From DASQPR01 sp963836785 (GTDB lineage: Bacteria; Actinomycetota; Actinomycetes; Mycobacteriales; Micromonosporaceae): a stretch of DNA of 64,000 nt. Positions 55,535 to 63,833 of this stretch are shown here, one piece after another (the first letter of the stretch is position 1; each line of letters begins with the position of its first letter). The position numbers and the translations under genes were made by a program. Location: assembly GCA_963836785.1 (NCBI GenBank), contig CAWIKW010000001.1, positions 744,001 to 808,000 on the forward strand, read 5' to 3'. Under the pieces are notes generated by a model. That model was not told where the DNA came from and did no database searches. It saw only the letters and a list, made by a program, of their open reading frames with translations.

Positions 55535-56763
55535 ACCCCGACACCCATGTGTTCGGCCAGCTCGGCGACGGCCGGCGCCGGCGTCCCCCGCGTGCGGCGG
55601 AGCACGTCGCTCATCACCTCATGGGCGATCGGCCGGCAGCGGATCTCGGACGGCGCGAGCCGGTCGCCTTCGAGGAGCATCTCGCTGGCCCGGTCGATGT
55701 CGCCGATCTGCGTCAGGCCACGTGCGATGTCGATGAAGTGGTGGGCCCGGCGCTCCGGCAACATCGCGGTGAACCCGTCCGGATCGAGCGACTCGTGGAT
55801 GTCCACCGCGACGCGGCCTTCGCCCAGCTCGACGGCGGCCGCCGCCCGGTGCAGCTGCACGTTCGTCGGACCGAACGATGTCCAGTAGTGGTTGGCGTCC
55901 ACGCCGACCGAGCGGGCCGCGTCCTCGGCGCCACCCATCAGGTCCCGTACGGTCGACGAGTCGCCGATCCGCGCGGCCGCCATCCCGCCCTGCAGAAGCA
56001 GCATGCCGTAGACCGACAGGCGTTCGGGAGTGGTCGTTTCGCCGTCCGCTCCGGGCGCGAGTCGGTTGGCGATGTTGACGTTGACTTCGAGTGCCGGGCG
56101 GGCCCGGCCGAGCGCGAGCAGCGCGGACGCGACGCGATAGGTCGCGCATCCCGCGAGCAGCTGATCGCCGGCGCGCTGCGAGACCGCGATCGACCGGTCG
56201 GCCGCGAGCCAGGACAGTTCGTGCTCGCCGAGCTTGCGCAGCATCGATGACGCGAGTTGGTAGACCTGACCGAGCAGTTGCGCCGCGTCGCGGGTGTGTT
56301 CGGTGCCGGCGTACGCCGTGTCGGCCGCCTGTGCCTCGCGGATCAGTTTGGGGAGAATGCGCGCGAGAACCCCGTACTTCGCGTGCTGGAACGTGTTCCA
56401 CGCGTGTCCGACGGCCAGCCGCATCTGGTCCATCGCCGGTGGCTCGGGCGGCGCGTAGAAGAACGCGCTGATCTGGTCGTACCGCTCGAGCGCGGCCCGG
56501 ATGTCCTCGACCTCGACCTGGTCGATGCAGTTGACCGACCCTTCGCGGCGCTCGGGATCCTTGCCCATCAACAACGCGACGTCGAGTTGCAGGACATCGG
56601 CGATCTCGTACACCACGGAGAACTTGTCCAGCCGACGTACGCCGCGTTCGACCTTGTCCACCCAGCTCTTCGACTTGCCCAGACGGTCGGCGAAGACTTG
56701 CTGCGACATTTTGCGACGTCCCCGCCAATACGCGACTCGACGCCCGATCGGCAGCTCGTCCAT
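55531..56763 (-). CDS. XRE family regulator with TPR-like domain
   Basis: A 410-residue regulator. Residues 5-65 form an XRE helix-turn-helix (MSQQVFADRLGKSKSWVDKV) and the rest is an array of helical repeats like tetratricopeptides, a common actinobacterial design in which the helical part senses a ligand or protein. The coupled downstream flavoprotein is a likely partner. The ATG follows AAGGGG. Three 17-bp direct repeats lie at 56812-56859, about 50 bp upstream, and may be its operator. Confidence 0.87.
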   Translation of the reverse strand: MDELPIGRRVAYWRGRRKMSQQVFADRLGKSKSWVDKVERGVRRLDKFSVVYEIADVLQLDVALLMGKDPERREGSVNCIDQVEVEDIRAALERYDQISAFFYAPPEPPAMDQMRLAVGHAWNTFQHAKYGVLARILPKLIREAQAADTAYAGTEHTRDAAQLLGQVYQLASSMLRKLGEHELSWLAADRSIAVSQRAGDQLLAGCATYRVASALLALGRARPALEVNVNIANRLAPGADGETTTPERLSVYGMLLLQGGMAAARIGDSSTVRDLMGGAEDAARSVGVDANHYWTSFGPTNVQLHRAAAAVELGEGRVAVDIHESLDPDGFTAMLPERRAHHFIDIARGLTQIGDIDRASEMLLEGDRLAPSEIRCRPIAHEVMSDVLRRTRGTPAPAVAELAEHMGVGV

Positions 56764-56811
56764 GTCGGCCCCTTCCGTCGTGCTCGGGCGCGTGTTGCGG
56801 CCCGACGCACA

Positions 56812-56859
56812 TTGCCGGTGTCGCGGTGTTGCCGGTGTCGCGGTGTTGCCGGTGTCGCG
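56812..56859. repeat. Three 17-bp direct repeats upstream of the XRE gene
   Basis: TTGCCGGTGTCGCGGTG is repeated at 56812, 56829 and 56846 (third copy ends TTA). The array sits between the divergent XRE and PrimPol-like genes, nearer the XRE start. It looks like an iteron-type binding site. Confidence 0.8.
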
Positions 56860-57126
56860 TTACGGGCGTTCCGTGTCCCGGTCGCCCCATTGTCCACAGT
56901 CGTCGCACTCGATGTGCGCCCGCCTTGCGGTTGATGCTCGTACGTTTGGGTGCAACTTGCAATCGTCGCTCTGCCCGGCTCAACGACCACCACTTCGGAC
57001 AGGTGACGTGAAATCGGCTCTCAATTTGGTCGATCTGGGCCGCGCGCTGATGAATGCACTGTCCGAAGTGGCATGGACGCGGCCGATGCCGTGGCGATCG
57101 CGCCTGCGCCGACGTGGGGGGACGCC

Positions 57127-57744
57127 GTGAGAATGCGGCAGCGGGTGTTCACCGATGGTTGTCCCGCGCGCTCCCGACTGCGGCGGATGTCGCTGCGTCA
57201 TTCGGCGCTTCGCTACGCGACCCACAACTGGGGCGTGCTTCCCGGCGCCTGCCTGATCGGCACGCGCTTCACCTGCGGCCTCGGCTGCCGGACGGTCGCC
57301 GTACACCCAGCGCTGGAGCCGTGGAGCGACCACGTGACAACCGATCCCGACGAAGTCTCCGAGGTCTGGGCGCGGCGGCCGTACACAGTTCTCCTCGCGA
57401 CCGGTGAGGCATTCGACGTTCTGGACGTGCCGGCATACATCGGCGTTCCCGCCGCTCGCGCGGTCCGCGGGCCGGTCGCGGTCACGCCGCTGGGCCGATA
57501 CATGTTCCTGGTACGGCCGGGTGCCGAACTGCGCAGCGAACTGGCCCAGCAGCACTCCGTCGTACTACACGGCAAACACTCGTGGATCCCGGCGCCACCG
57601 ACCCGGACACCGCACGGCCACGTACGCTGGACGGTCACTCCACAGCAGACCGAGTGGGCGGTGCCGGACTCGACGCGAGTCCAGGACGCGCTCGTAGCGA
57701 CGATCCCGGGCCTCGCCTATCGAGAGGCGCGTCGAGCCGCGTAA
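57127..57744 (+). CDS. PrimPol-like protein (bifunctional primase/polymerase N-domain relative)
   Basis: A protein of about 205 residues. The segment ALRYATHNWGVLPGACLIG, a Cys-containing loop (TCGLGC), and LLATGEAFDVLDVP resemble the small prim-pol-domain proteins of Streptomyces as I recall them. The catalytic motif expected as hhhDhD reads FDVLDV, with the two Asp residues two apart, so polymerase activity is doubtful. The GTG at 57127 follows GGGGGGA; an ATG at 57073 in the same frame is an alternative. It is divergent from the XRE/flavoprotein pair. Confidence 0.68.
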   Translation: MRMRQRVFTDGCPARSRLRRMSLRHSALRYATHNWGVLPGACLIGTRFTCGLGCRTVAVHPALEPWSDHVTTDPDEVSEVWARRPYTVLLATGEAFDVLDVPAYIGVPAARAVRGPVAVTPLGRYMFLVRPGAELRSELAQQHSVVLHGKHSWIPAPPTRTPHGHVRWTVTPQQTEWAVPDSTRVQDALVATIPGLAYREARRAA

Positions 57745-57940
57745 ACGCCTCGTCGCCCGGCTTTGTCGCGGCGGCGTGTGCGTGGCGGTGCGGTCGCGCC
57801 CGCGCCACTGGATCGCGCCGTGCCAGTGGGCCGGGCCGCCGTTCGGCAACTGTCCGTGATCTGACTCGCGATCTGGCACGACCGGAGGCCGGTATTCCCA
57901 GCTCATCGACGGTACGTCTCGATGCCGTTACGGAGCGTCG

Positions 57941-58870
57941 TCACTTTACGTGATCGCCCTCGCCCGGCGGCCACGGAGACCGTCCGAAATGGAAGATCTC
58001 CCGGAGCCGGTCGACATCGACCGCCGGCTGTCGTAGCTCGACCAGGTCGTACGCCTCGTCCACCAGATCGGCGAGCGCGTTCGCGGCGGCGGCCGGCGGC
58101 ATCGTGTCGACCGCGGCGAGACGCTCGGCCAGGTCGACCGGCGCGACCGGAAGGCCATCGAGCGTCCGGGTCGGCCACTTGCCACCGGGCCAGAAGCGAC
58201 CGCTGAGCGCGCACGAAATGTGGGACACGGCTCCGGCGACACCGGCGAAGTGTGTTCGGAGGCCGTGCGGGTTGCCCCGCTCGACGTACATCTGCCAGCG
58301 CCAGAAGTTGTCGATCTGGCCGTGCCGGCGGATCACCGCGGCGGCGAGGTCGGGTGGATACGACCGCACGCGATCACGCCAGGCCGACAGGTCGCCGCAC
58401 ATGAGCCGACCCGACGCGTACGCCGAGGCGACCGTGAGCAGGTAGATGTCCGGTTCCGCGTCGACGAGCAGGCGGTCTAGCGCGGCCGTTGCGTCGGCGG
58501 CGGTGGCGTGCCCGACCTCGACGAGCAACCCGAGGCCGGGCTCACCCAGCCAGAAGTCGTCGGCCGAGCCGAACTCGGCCGGGTTGTGGGCGAACAGCCG
58601 CACGGCGCTCGCGCCGACTGCGTCCGCCACGCGGCCGCGCTGTCCGTCGTCAGGCGACGTCGACCAAACGGTCAACAGCTCGAGATCCGACCAGCGATCA
58701 GCGTCGCCGCGGCCGGTCGACCCGGCACAGAGCACGCCGAGAACGGCCGGATCGGCCGCATACTCGTCGGCGAGCCGCCGAGCAACGTCAAGACGGGCAG
58801 CCACCGATCCGCTCGGGCGCCCGGCACCGCGCCGCGGATCGCCCGATGACACGAGCCAACGACCTGCCAC
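57941..58870 (-). CDS. Nucleotidyltransferase-domain protein (DUF4037-like)
   Basis: A 309-residue protein. The nucleotidyltransferase core is GSTGRGDADRWSDLEL (50-65), with Asp and Glu as the metal-binding pair. A helical C-terminal half with QIDNFWRWQMYVERG resembles DUF4037, a family near aminoglycoside nucleotidyltransferases. The substrate is unknown. The GTG at 58870 is supported by a TAGGTT box 6 nt upstream, again without a ribosome site. It converges with the PrimPol-like gene across a 196-bp gap. Confidence 0.82.
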   Translation of the reverse strand: MAGRWLVSSGDPRRGAGRPSGSVAARLDVARRLADEYAADPAVLGVLCAGSTGRGDADRWSDLELLTVWSTSPDDGQRGRVADAVGASAVRLFAHNPAEFGSADDFWLGEPGLGLLVEVGHATAADATAALDRLLVDAEPDIYLLTVASAYASGRLMCGDLSAWRDRVRSYPPDLAAAVIRRHGQIDNFWRWQMYVERGNPHGLRTHFAGVAGAVSHISCALSGRFWPGGKWPTRTLDGLPVAPVDLAERLAAVDTMPPAAAANALADLVDEAYDLVELRQPAVDVDRLREIFHFGRSPWPPGEGDHVK

Positions 58871-58876
58871 GCGCCG

Positions 58877-58882
58877 AACCTA
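58877..58882 (-). promoter_or_regulatory. -10 box of a leaderless transcript (DUF4037-like gene)
   Basis: TAGGTT on the minus strand ends 6 nt before the GTG at 58870. This box decides the start, which otherwise lacks support. Confidence 0.5.
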
Positions 58883-58931
58883 CGGCGGCGGTGTGACAGC
58901 CGGCCCGGTCGCCTCGCCGAGAAGAGGTCGG

Positions 58932-59294
58932 CTAGCGCATCTGCGCGCGGGCCGCCGCCTTCGCGCGCCGCCGCCGCATCAGCCGCGGAATGACGAGACC
59001 GAGGAGCACACCGACGGCGAACGTCACCAGCAGCACGACCCACATCGGCGCGGTGACCGTGGGGACCCATAGTCTGACCTTGACGTCCTGGGTGTTGGCG
59101 AAGATGAACCACAGGGCCGCGGCGAGGATTACGAGCGCGACGATCACCTTTGCCGGCACGCGGGCGCCGCGCCTCGGCCGCGTCTGCGGCTCGACGGCGC
59201 CGGTCGTACCGGTGGGCGGCAGGCCGGTCGACGTCCCGAACGCTTGTCCGGCGGGCGGATCCGACGGTCGCGGTGGTGGCGTGTTACTGACCAT
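58932..59294 (-). CDS. LapA family membrane protein (DUF1049)
   Basis: A 120-residue protein with a 48-residue Pro/Thr-rich cytosolic N-terminus and two membrane helices. The family hallmark WFIFANTQDVKVRLW lies at the end of the first helix and the second ends in a basic cluster (RRRRAKAAARAQ). LapA proteins help organise lipopolysaccharide assembly in Gram-negative bacteria; the role in actinobacteria is unknown. The ATG is preceded by TAGCGT 6 nt upstream, so the mRNA is probably leaderless. Confidence 0.88.
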   Translation of the reverse strand: MVSNTPPPRPSDPPAGQAFGTSTGLPPTGTTGAVEPQTRPRRGARVPAKVIVALVILAAALWFIFANTQDVKVRLWVPTVTAPMWVVLLVTFAVGVLLGLVIPRLMRRRRAKAAARAQMR

Positions 59295-59300
59295 GTTTCT

Positions 59301-59306
59301 ACGCTA
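59301..59306 (-). promoter_or_regulatory. -10 box of a leaderless transcript (LapA gene)
   Basis: TAGCGT on the minus strand ends 6 nt before the ATG at 59294. Confidence 0.5.
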
Positions 59307-59375
59307 CGCCGCACCGTCCACCGATCGATAGCCTTTGAGCGCTTTGTCGGATTCATCGGCATCGGTTTTGGCCGA

Positions 59376-59463
59376 CGGTGGATCAAGCCGGCGTCCATGA
59401 TCCACCGTGCTGGACGATTACGGCCGCTGCGACGACACGAATCGTCCAGCGCAGTGGATCATG
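59376..59463. repeat. Three-part inverted repeat with alternative pairings
   Basis: The arms 59396-59419 and 59440-59463 pair over 24 nt with two mismatches (CATGATCCACC...GGACGATT), around a 20-nt loop. The left arm can instead pair with ACGGTGGATCA just upstream (59375-59385), so two hairpins compete. It lies in the 331-bp gap between the LapA and subtilase genes (59295-59626), which holds no gene. Confidence 0.75.
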
Positions 59464-59541
59464 GGTCGTCTGCGCGATAAAACGGCCGTCTGCGTGACCA
59501 TGCGGTCGTCCGCGTGACCAGGCGGCCGTCCGCGCAGGTAA
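59463..59541. repeat. 20-bp tandem array, four units
   Basis: Four imperfect units of CGG(C/T)CGTC(T/C)GCGTGACCA follow each other with a period of 20 bp. They run from the inverted repeat to the terminator of the subtilase gene. They are too short and too similar to be a CRISPR array. Confidence 0.75.
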
Positions 59542-59576
59542 CGGCGGGCCCAGCCCGCGCAGTCCGGGCCCGCCGT
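59541..59576 (-). terminator. Hairpin terminator of the subtilase gene
   Basis: ACGGCGGGCCC pairs with GGGCCCGCCGT around a 14-nt loop. It lies 51 bp beyond the stop codon on the minus strand. Confidence 0.75.
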
Positions 59577-59626
59577 CCCCCAACGCATCCGTTACGGGAT
59601 GCGGCTTCTTTCCTGCCCGCTACCCT

Positions 59627-62600
59627 TCACCCGACCGTGTAGGCGTATGGCAGGTCGATCAGTTCGTCGCCGGAGCCGGTGAGGAACCCGAACGTGTCGA
59701 CGTAAAGGTGTCCGCTCACGAGGGAGTGCGGCGTGCCGGTCGGCGTGATGGTGACCGTGATCGTCGTGGACTGGCCCGGGAACAACGTGATCGGACCGGT
59801 GCCGGTCGGGGTCGCCGCGTCCTCGGTCGACATGGCAGCGGCCTTGGACGTCGCGACGCGCGTACCCTCGCTGATCTTGGTTGCGGCGGCCCGGCCCTGG
59901 CGCAGCAGGCTGGCCACGGCGCTGTTGGCGCCGGGGTCGACCCCCGCGGCCCAGATATCGCCCGTCGTCGAGCTGACCGCCGGGTCGAACAGTTGGCCCC
60001 GGGCGCTGGCCGAGATGGTGAACGTGCCATGCGGCGCCGGGCCGTCGAACGGGCCGGTCTGGCCGATGTCGGAGGCCCACAATCCCGGCGACACCTGTGG
60101 CGCATCGACGTTCACCATCGCCGAGTTGTCGACGTTCGCCGCATACACGTCCGGGTTGCCCGACGTGTAGAACAGGTCGAGGTTGACGCCGGTCGTGGCG
60201 ACCGCGGCCACGTTGAAGTGCGTCACGTCCGGCGGCACCTGCCACCGAGGCGCGATCCCCGGCGCCACTGGCAGGTCGATCGGCTGTGGCGTGCCGGACA
60301 ACTCCGCCAGCGGTATGTCGCCGGTGGTGTTCAACCGGCCGTCGGCGAAGTACGTCAACGGCACCAGACCGGTGTTCGTGACCTTGACCGGAACGTTGAC
60401 CGCCTGGCCGGCCGTGAGCACGGTCGACGCGCTGTTCGGCAGCTTCGCGCTCACCTTGACCGTGTTGAACCCGAGCGTCGCGTGGAAGCCCTGGCTCGTC
60501 TCGAGCCCGGTGACCGGGTCGATCACCAGCAGCGAAAGGATCCATCGACCGGCGGCTGGCGACCGCTTGTAGAGCTGGAGCCCGTTGCTCTGCTGCGGAT
60601 TGCCCGCGTTGTCGAAGTTGACGTTCGACTGGTAGGACGCGACCTGGCCGTTCGGGTCGGTCAGAAGGGCCTCGATGATGTCTCCGGCGTCGCTGTCGAG
60701 GGTGAGCCCGACCGTCATGTCCTTCTTACCGGCCGGCACGTCCAGGTAGTACACATTGGACTGGGCCGGACCGAAAATCGGGATATTACGGCCGTTCCCG
60801 CCCGTGACGACACCGGTGAACGTGTTGCTCGGCTTGTTCGTCGGCACCAGCGTGCGCAGCGTCAACGGCACCGAGAGGACGGCACCACGGGTGGGCGTCA
60901 CCTGTACGGCGGCGGACACGTCGCCCACCGCCTTGGCGAGCTTGGTCGACACCGTGACCGTCCGGCTGCCGTGGGCCGGAATGCTGACCGACGACGGCGA
61001 CACCGAGCCGGACGTGGCGAACCTCTGGGTCGTGAAGCTGAAGTGCACCGGACCGTTGAAGCCGGACGTCGGCGCCATCACGAAGTACGCCGACCACGTG
61101 CCGGCCATCGGCAAGTTCACATCGACGTGGCCGAAGTTCCCGTTGCCCTGCGGCGACGAGTACTGCTGGAAACGCCCGGTCGGGTCGATCAGATTGACCC
61201 GGATCGGCGAGACCGGCGTCGGCGCCGCGAACGACACGTCCAATCGATCGGCGCCCTTCGGCACCGTGAATGTCTTGCGTACGAACGCCCGGGCGAGACC
61301 GGTGAAGTCGAAGAACGTCGGCGCCGTGGCGGCGTCGAAGCTGACCGAACCGGACTGCCGGGACAGGAAAGCGCCGAGTTTGCGAGTCGCGAGATTGACG
61401 GTCTGGGCCCTCGACGACGTGTTCGTGAGCTTGAGCGACTCCGTCGCCGTCGACCCGCCGTTGCCGATGCCGGTGAGCTGCGTCGGCCCGGCGATGATCG
61501 CGTCGGCGACGCTTGCCGGTTGGCCGTTGCCGTCCGACCAGCTGCGGGCCGCCTGTACCGCGGCGAGCGAATTCAGCTCGCCCGCGCCCTGCTCGTACGC
61601 GGGTGCGCCGAGGTCGGTCGCCGTACTCGTCAGGAACTGCTTGACGAGTGCGGGACTCGGGCGGACGCCGTGGTGCGTGTTCTCGTACGCCTCGATCACA
61701 AGCGCGGCCGCCCCGGCCACGAGCGGCGACGACTGGCTCGTGCCGCCGAAGTCCTCGATCGGTGACGGCGCTCCCTTGAAGTCGGCACACTCCGCGTACT
61801 GATCCAGATCTGGTGTACACAGGGCCCAGCCGGAGTCGCCCGGCGCGGCCAGATCCGGGACGCGCGCGGCCTGCGACGTGCCGCCGCCGGACAGCGACGC
61901 GATGTTGTCGTTCGCCCAGGTGCCATTGTCGAAGTTCGCACCCTCGAACCCGGTCTGCTGGTAGAGCCGGAGATTCGTGGTCCCGGCGACACTGATCACG
62001 TTCGGATCGGTGCCCGGCGACTGGAACGTACCGGCGGTGCCGGCATCACCCGTACCGGAGACGACCGTGACGCCCGCGGCGACCGCCGCGTCGTCGGCGA
62101 GCGAGACCGGGTCCAGGCCGAAGTCCGGGAACGGGTTGGCGCCGAACGACTCGTTCAGCACGTCGACCTGGTCGACGTTCACCGCGTAGTCGATCGCCTC
62201 GATGAACCGGGACGTCGGAGCGGTCGGGGCCGCGCCGAACACCTTCAGTCCGACGAGGCTCGCTCCGGGCGCGACACCGCGGACGGTGATGGTGCACCCG
62301 GTCGGCAACTGGTGCTGCGGCACGACGAAGTTCGCGAGGTCGTAGGGGTGTAGACCCTGTGCGGCGATCGAGCTGGCGTCGCCGAAGGCCTCGCCACCTA
62401 GCGTCGGTGCGGCCAGACCGTCGCCCGAGAAGTCCTGATAGTCGACGAAGACGTGGCTGCCGTCGGGCCGGATGAAGTCCGGGTTGTCGATGTCGATGCC
62501 GTCGGCGATCCACGCGACCTTGACGCCGGAGCCGTCCACGATGTTCTGCGCCTGCGGCGTGTTCTTGTTCAGGAACGCCGTATGCGTCGTCTGCAAGGCC

Positions 62601-63082
62601 TCCGGCTCCAGCAGTGGCTTGGTCGGGTCGGACGGGCAGATCGTCGACGTGTCGGTCGTCGCCGTCGCTGCGCCGGCGGCCGGACTGGTCGTGGCCATCG
62701 ATGGTCGGCTGATCGGTCGGTCCGGCAGCACGGCCGCGACCTGGGGGTTCGCCGCGATCGAGTTGACCTGAGCCGCTGTCATGCTCGCGGCGAAGCCGTT
62801 GACAAGTGAGAAGCCGCGGACGTTGCGCGCACCCATCTTGCTCGCGCTGGCGAGTAGCGGCGCCTGGTCGCGCTGCGTCGCTTGGACCCGGGCCGATCGC
62901 ATGCCCTTGCTGATAGCCAGGTTCGTGTGCTGGTCACGCAGCACCACAATGAAGTTGTGCTGGGGCTGGCTGGCGCTCGCCGTACCGGGGGCCGCGGTTG
63001 CGGACGTCCAGGCGATCGACGAAGCGGCCAAGCCGACGGCAACAGCGGATGCGAGTAGCAGCCGTCTGCGGACTCGGGGCAT
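59627..63082 (-). CDS. Large secreted S8-family serine peptidase with altered active site
   Basis: A 1151-residue exported protein: signal peptide (1-31, cleavage near ATAA), an I9-type propeptide (HNFIVVLRDQH to about 120), a subtilase domain (about 185-520) and some 600 residues of beta-rich domains. Asp is present in VAWIADGID (D194) and Ser in FGGTSQSSPLVAG (S449). Where subtilases have GHGTxVAG this one has FGDASSIAA, with Asp235 in the His position, and the oxyanion region reads VSGTGDAG without the usual Asn. I recall similar Streptomyces proteins, so this is a variant family, not decay. The ATG follows AGGAG. Confidence 0.88.
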   Translation of the reverse strand: MPRVRRRLLLASAVAVGLAASSIAWTSATAAPGTASASQPQHNFIVVLRDQHTNLAISKGMRSARVQATQRDQAPLLASASKMGARNVRGFSLVNGFAASMTAAQVNSIAANPQVAAVLPDRPISRPSMATTSPAAGAATATTDTSTICPSDPTKPLLEPEALQTTHTAFLNKNTPQAQNIVDGSGVKVAWIADGIDIDNPDFIRPDGSHVFVDYQDFSGDGLAAPTLGGEAFGDASSIAAQGLHPYDLANFVVPQHQLPTGCTITVRGVAPGASLVGLKVFGAAPTAPTSRFIEAIDYAVNVDQVDVLNESFGANPFPDFGLDPVSLADDAAVAAGVTVVSGTGDAGTAGTFQSPGTDPNVISVAGTTNLRLYQQTGFEGANFDNGTWANDNIASLSGGGTSQAARVPDLAAPGDSGWALCTPDLDQYAECADFKGAPSPIEDFGGTSQSSPLVAGAAALVIEAYENTHHGVRPSPALVKQFLTSTATDLGAPAYEQGAGELNSLAAVQAARSWSDGNGQPASVADAIIAGPTQLTGIGNGGSTATESLKLTNTSSRAQTVNLATRKLGAFLSRQSGSVSFDAATAPTFFDFTGLARAFVRKTFTVPKGADRLDVSFAAPTPVSPIRVNLIDPTGRFQQYSSPQGNGNFGHVDVNLPMAGTWSAYFVMAPTSGFNGPVHFSFTTQRFATSGSVSPSSVSIPAHGSRTVTVSTKLAKAVGDVSAAVQVTPTRGAVLSVPLTLRTLVPTNKPSNTFTGVVTGGNGRNIPIFGPAQSNVYYLDVPAGKKDMTVGLTLDSDAGDIIEALLTDPNGQVASYQSNVNFDNAGNPQQSNGLQLYKRSPAAGRWILSLLVIDPVTGLETSQGFHATLGFNTVKVSAKLPNSASTVLTAGQAVNVPVKVTNTGLVPLTYFADGRLNTTGDIPLAELSGTPQPIDLPVAPGIAPRWQVPPDVTHFNVAAVATTGVNLDLFYTSGNPDVYAANVDNSAMVNVDAPQVSPGLWASDIGQTGPFDGPAPHGTFTISASARGQLFDPAVSSTTGDIWAAGVDPGANSAVASLLRQGRAAATKISEGTRVATSKAAAMSTEDAATPTGTGPITLFPGQSTTITVTITPTGTPHSLVSGHLYVDTFGFLTGSGDELIDLPYAYTVG

Positions 63083-63327
63083 GGATCACACTCCTACGCG
63101 GGTTTGATGTTCGCCCCTGAGCGTCCTGGCCAGCGCCCCGACTGGAAAACCCATCTACTCCCTTGTATGCACCCTCGCCGCCGATCGGGCGCCGAGGGAT
63201 GACCCTTGCTGCCCCCCTCGCTCGGCTGGTCCCGGCGGCTGCCGCCGGCCACGATGTCCGCGCCGGATCGGCCGCGTGCGCGCGTTGAGCAGGACTTTCG
63301 CAATTCATGGGTACGCCGAACCGACAC

Positions 63328-63355
63328 GCACCGGCCGGACCGCTCCGGTCGGTGC
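63328..63355 (-). terminator. Hairpin terminator of the NIPSNAP gene
   Basis: A 12-bp stem with one G-U pair (GCACCGGCCGGA / TCCGGTCGGTGC) and a 4-nt loop lies 28 bp after the stop codon. The rest of the 300-bp gap to the subtilase start (63083-63383) holds no recognised gene. Confidence 0.75.
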
Positions 63356-63383
63356 GCAACACCGGGCCGCCCGTTCGCGGCGC

Positions 63384-63740
63384 CTAGCGGGCGTCGACCG
63401 AGCGGGTCAACGCGGCAACACCCTCATCGGCGATGTCGAGCACGACGGTGTGGTAGCTCTCGATGCACGACATCACCGACTCGCGCAATTCAAGGCGCCA
63501 GTCGTCGCCACCGTAGAACGTCTCCTCGAGCCGGTCCCGCTCGACGAGGCTCGGGAATGCGCGCATCAGATAGGCCTCTTCCCACGGCTCCTCATCGACG
63601 AGCGGCGCGCCGAAATCGACCACCTGGATGCCGTACGTCGCCAGCAGCGGTATCGACCGCCGCCGCATCACGTTGAGGAAGTCGTCACGCCGACCTGGCA
63701 CGCACCGATAGGTACGGATCTCAAGAATCACGGTCTCCAC
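63384..63740 (-). CDS. NIPSNAP family protein
   Basis: A 118-residue small protein with the dimeric alpha-beta barrel fold of NIPSNAP proteins: the first strand ILEIRTYRCVPGRRDDF is characteristic, followed by LLATYGIQVVDFG and the acidic DEEPWEEAYLMRAF. Members have no established bacterial role and may bind or modify small aromatic molecules. The GTG at 63740 follows GGAAAG; an open frame upstream to 63941 would overlap the divergent lipoprotein gene and is not used. Confidence 0.83.
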   Translation of the reverse strand: METVILEIRTYRCVPGRRDDFLNVMRRRSIPLLATYGIQVVDFGAPLVDEEPWEEAYLMRAFPSLVERDRLEETFYGGDDWRLELRESVMSCIESYHTVVLDIADEGVAALTRSVDAR

Positions 63741-63833
63741 TGTGCTTTCCGCGTATGACGATTTCGCATCGACCGCGACCGGTTCGGCATCGACCACCGT
63801 CGGCCGACCCGGCGGCCGGAGCACAATGATGGA

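Noticed and set aside
59463..59541. CRISPR-like array
   Set aside because: The 20-bp units abut without spacers, so this is a simple tandem repeat.
59708..61765. 685-codon plus-strand frame opposite the subtilase
   Set aside because: The composition is almost entirely Arg/Gly/Asp/His, there is no ribosome site, and it lies antisense to a well-defined secreted protease.
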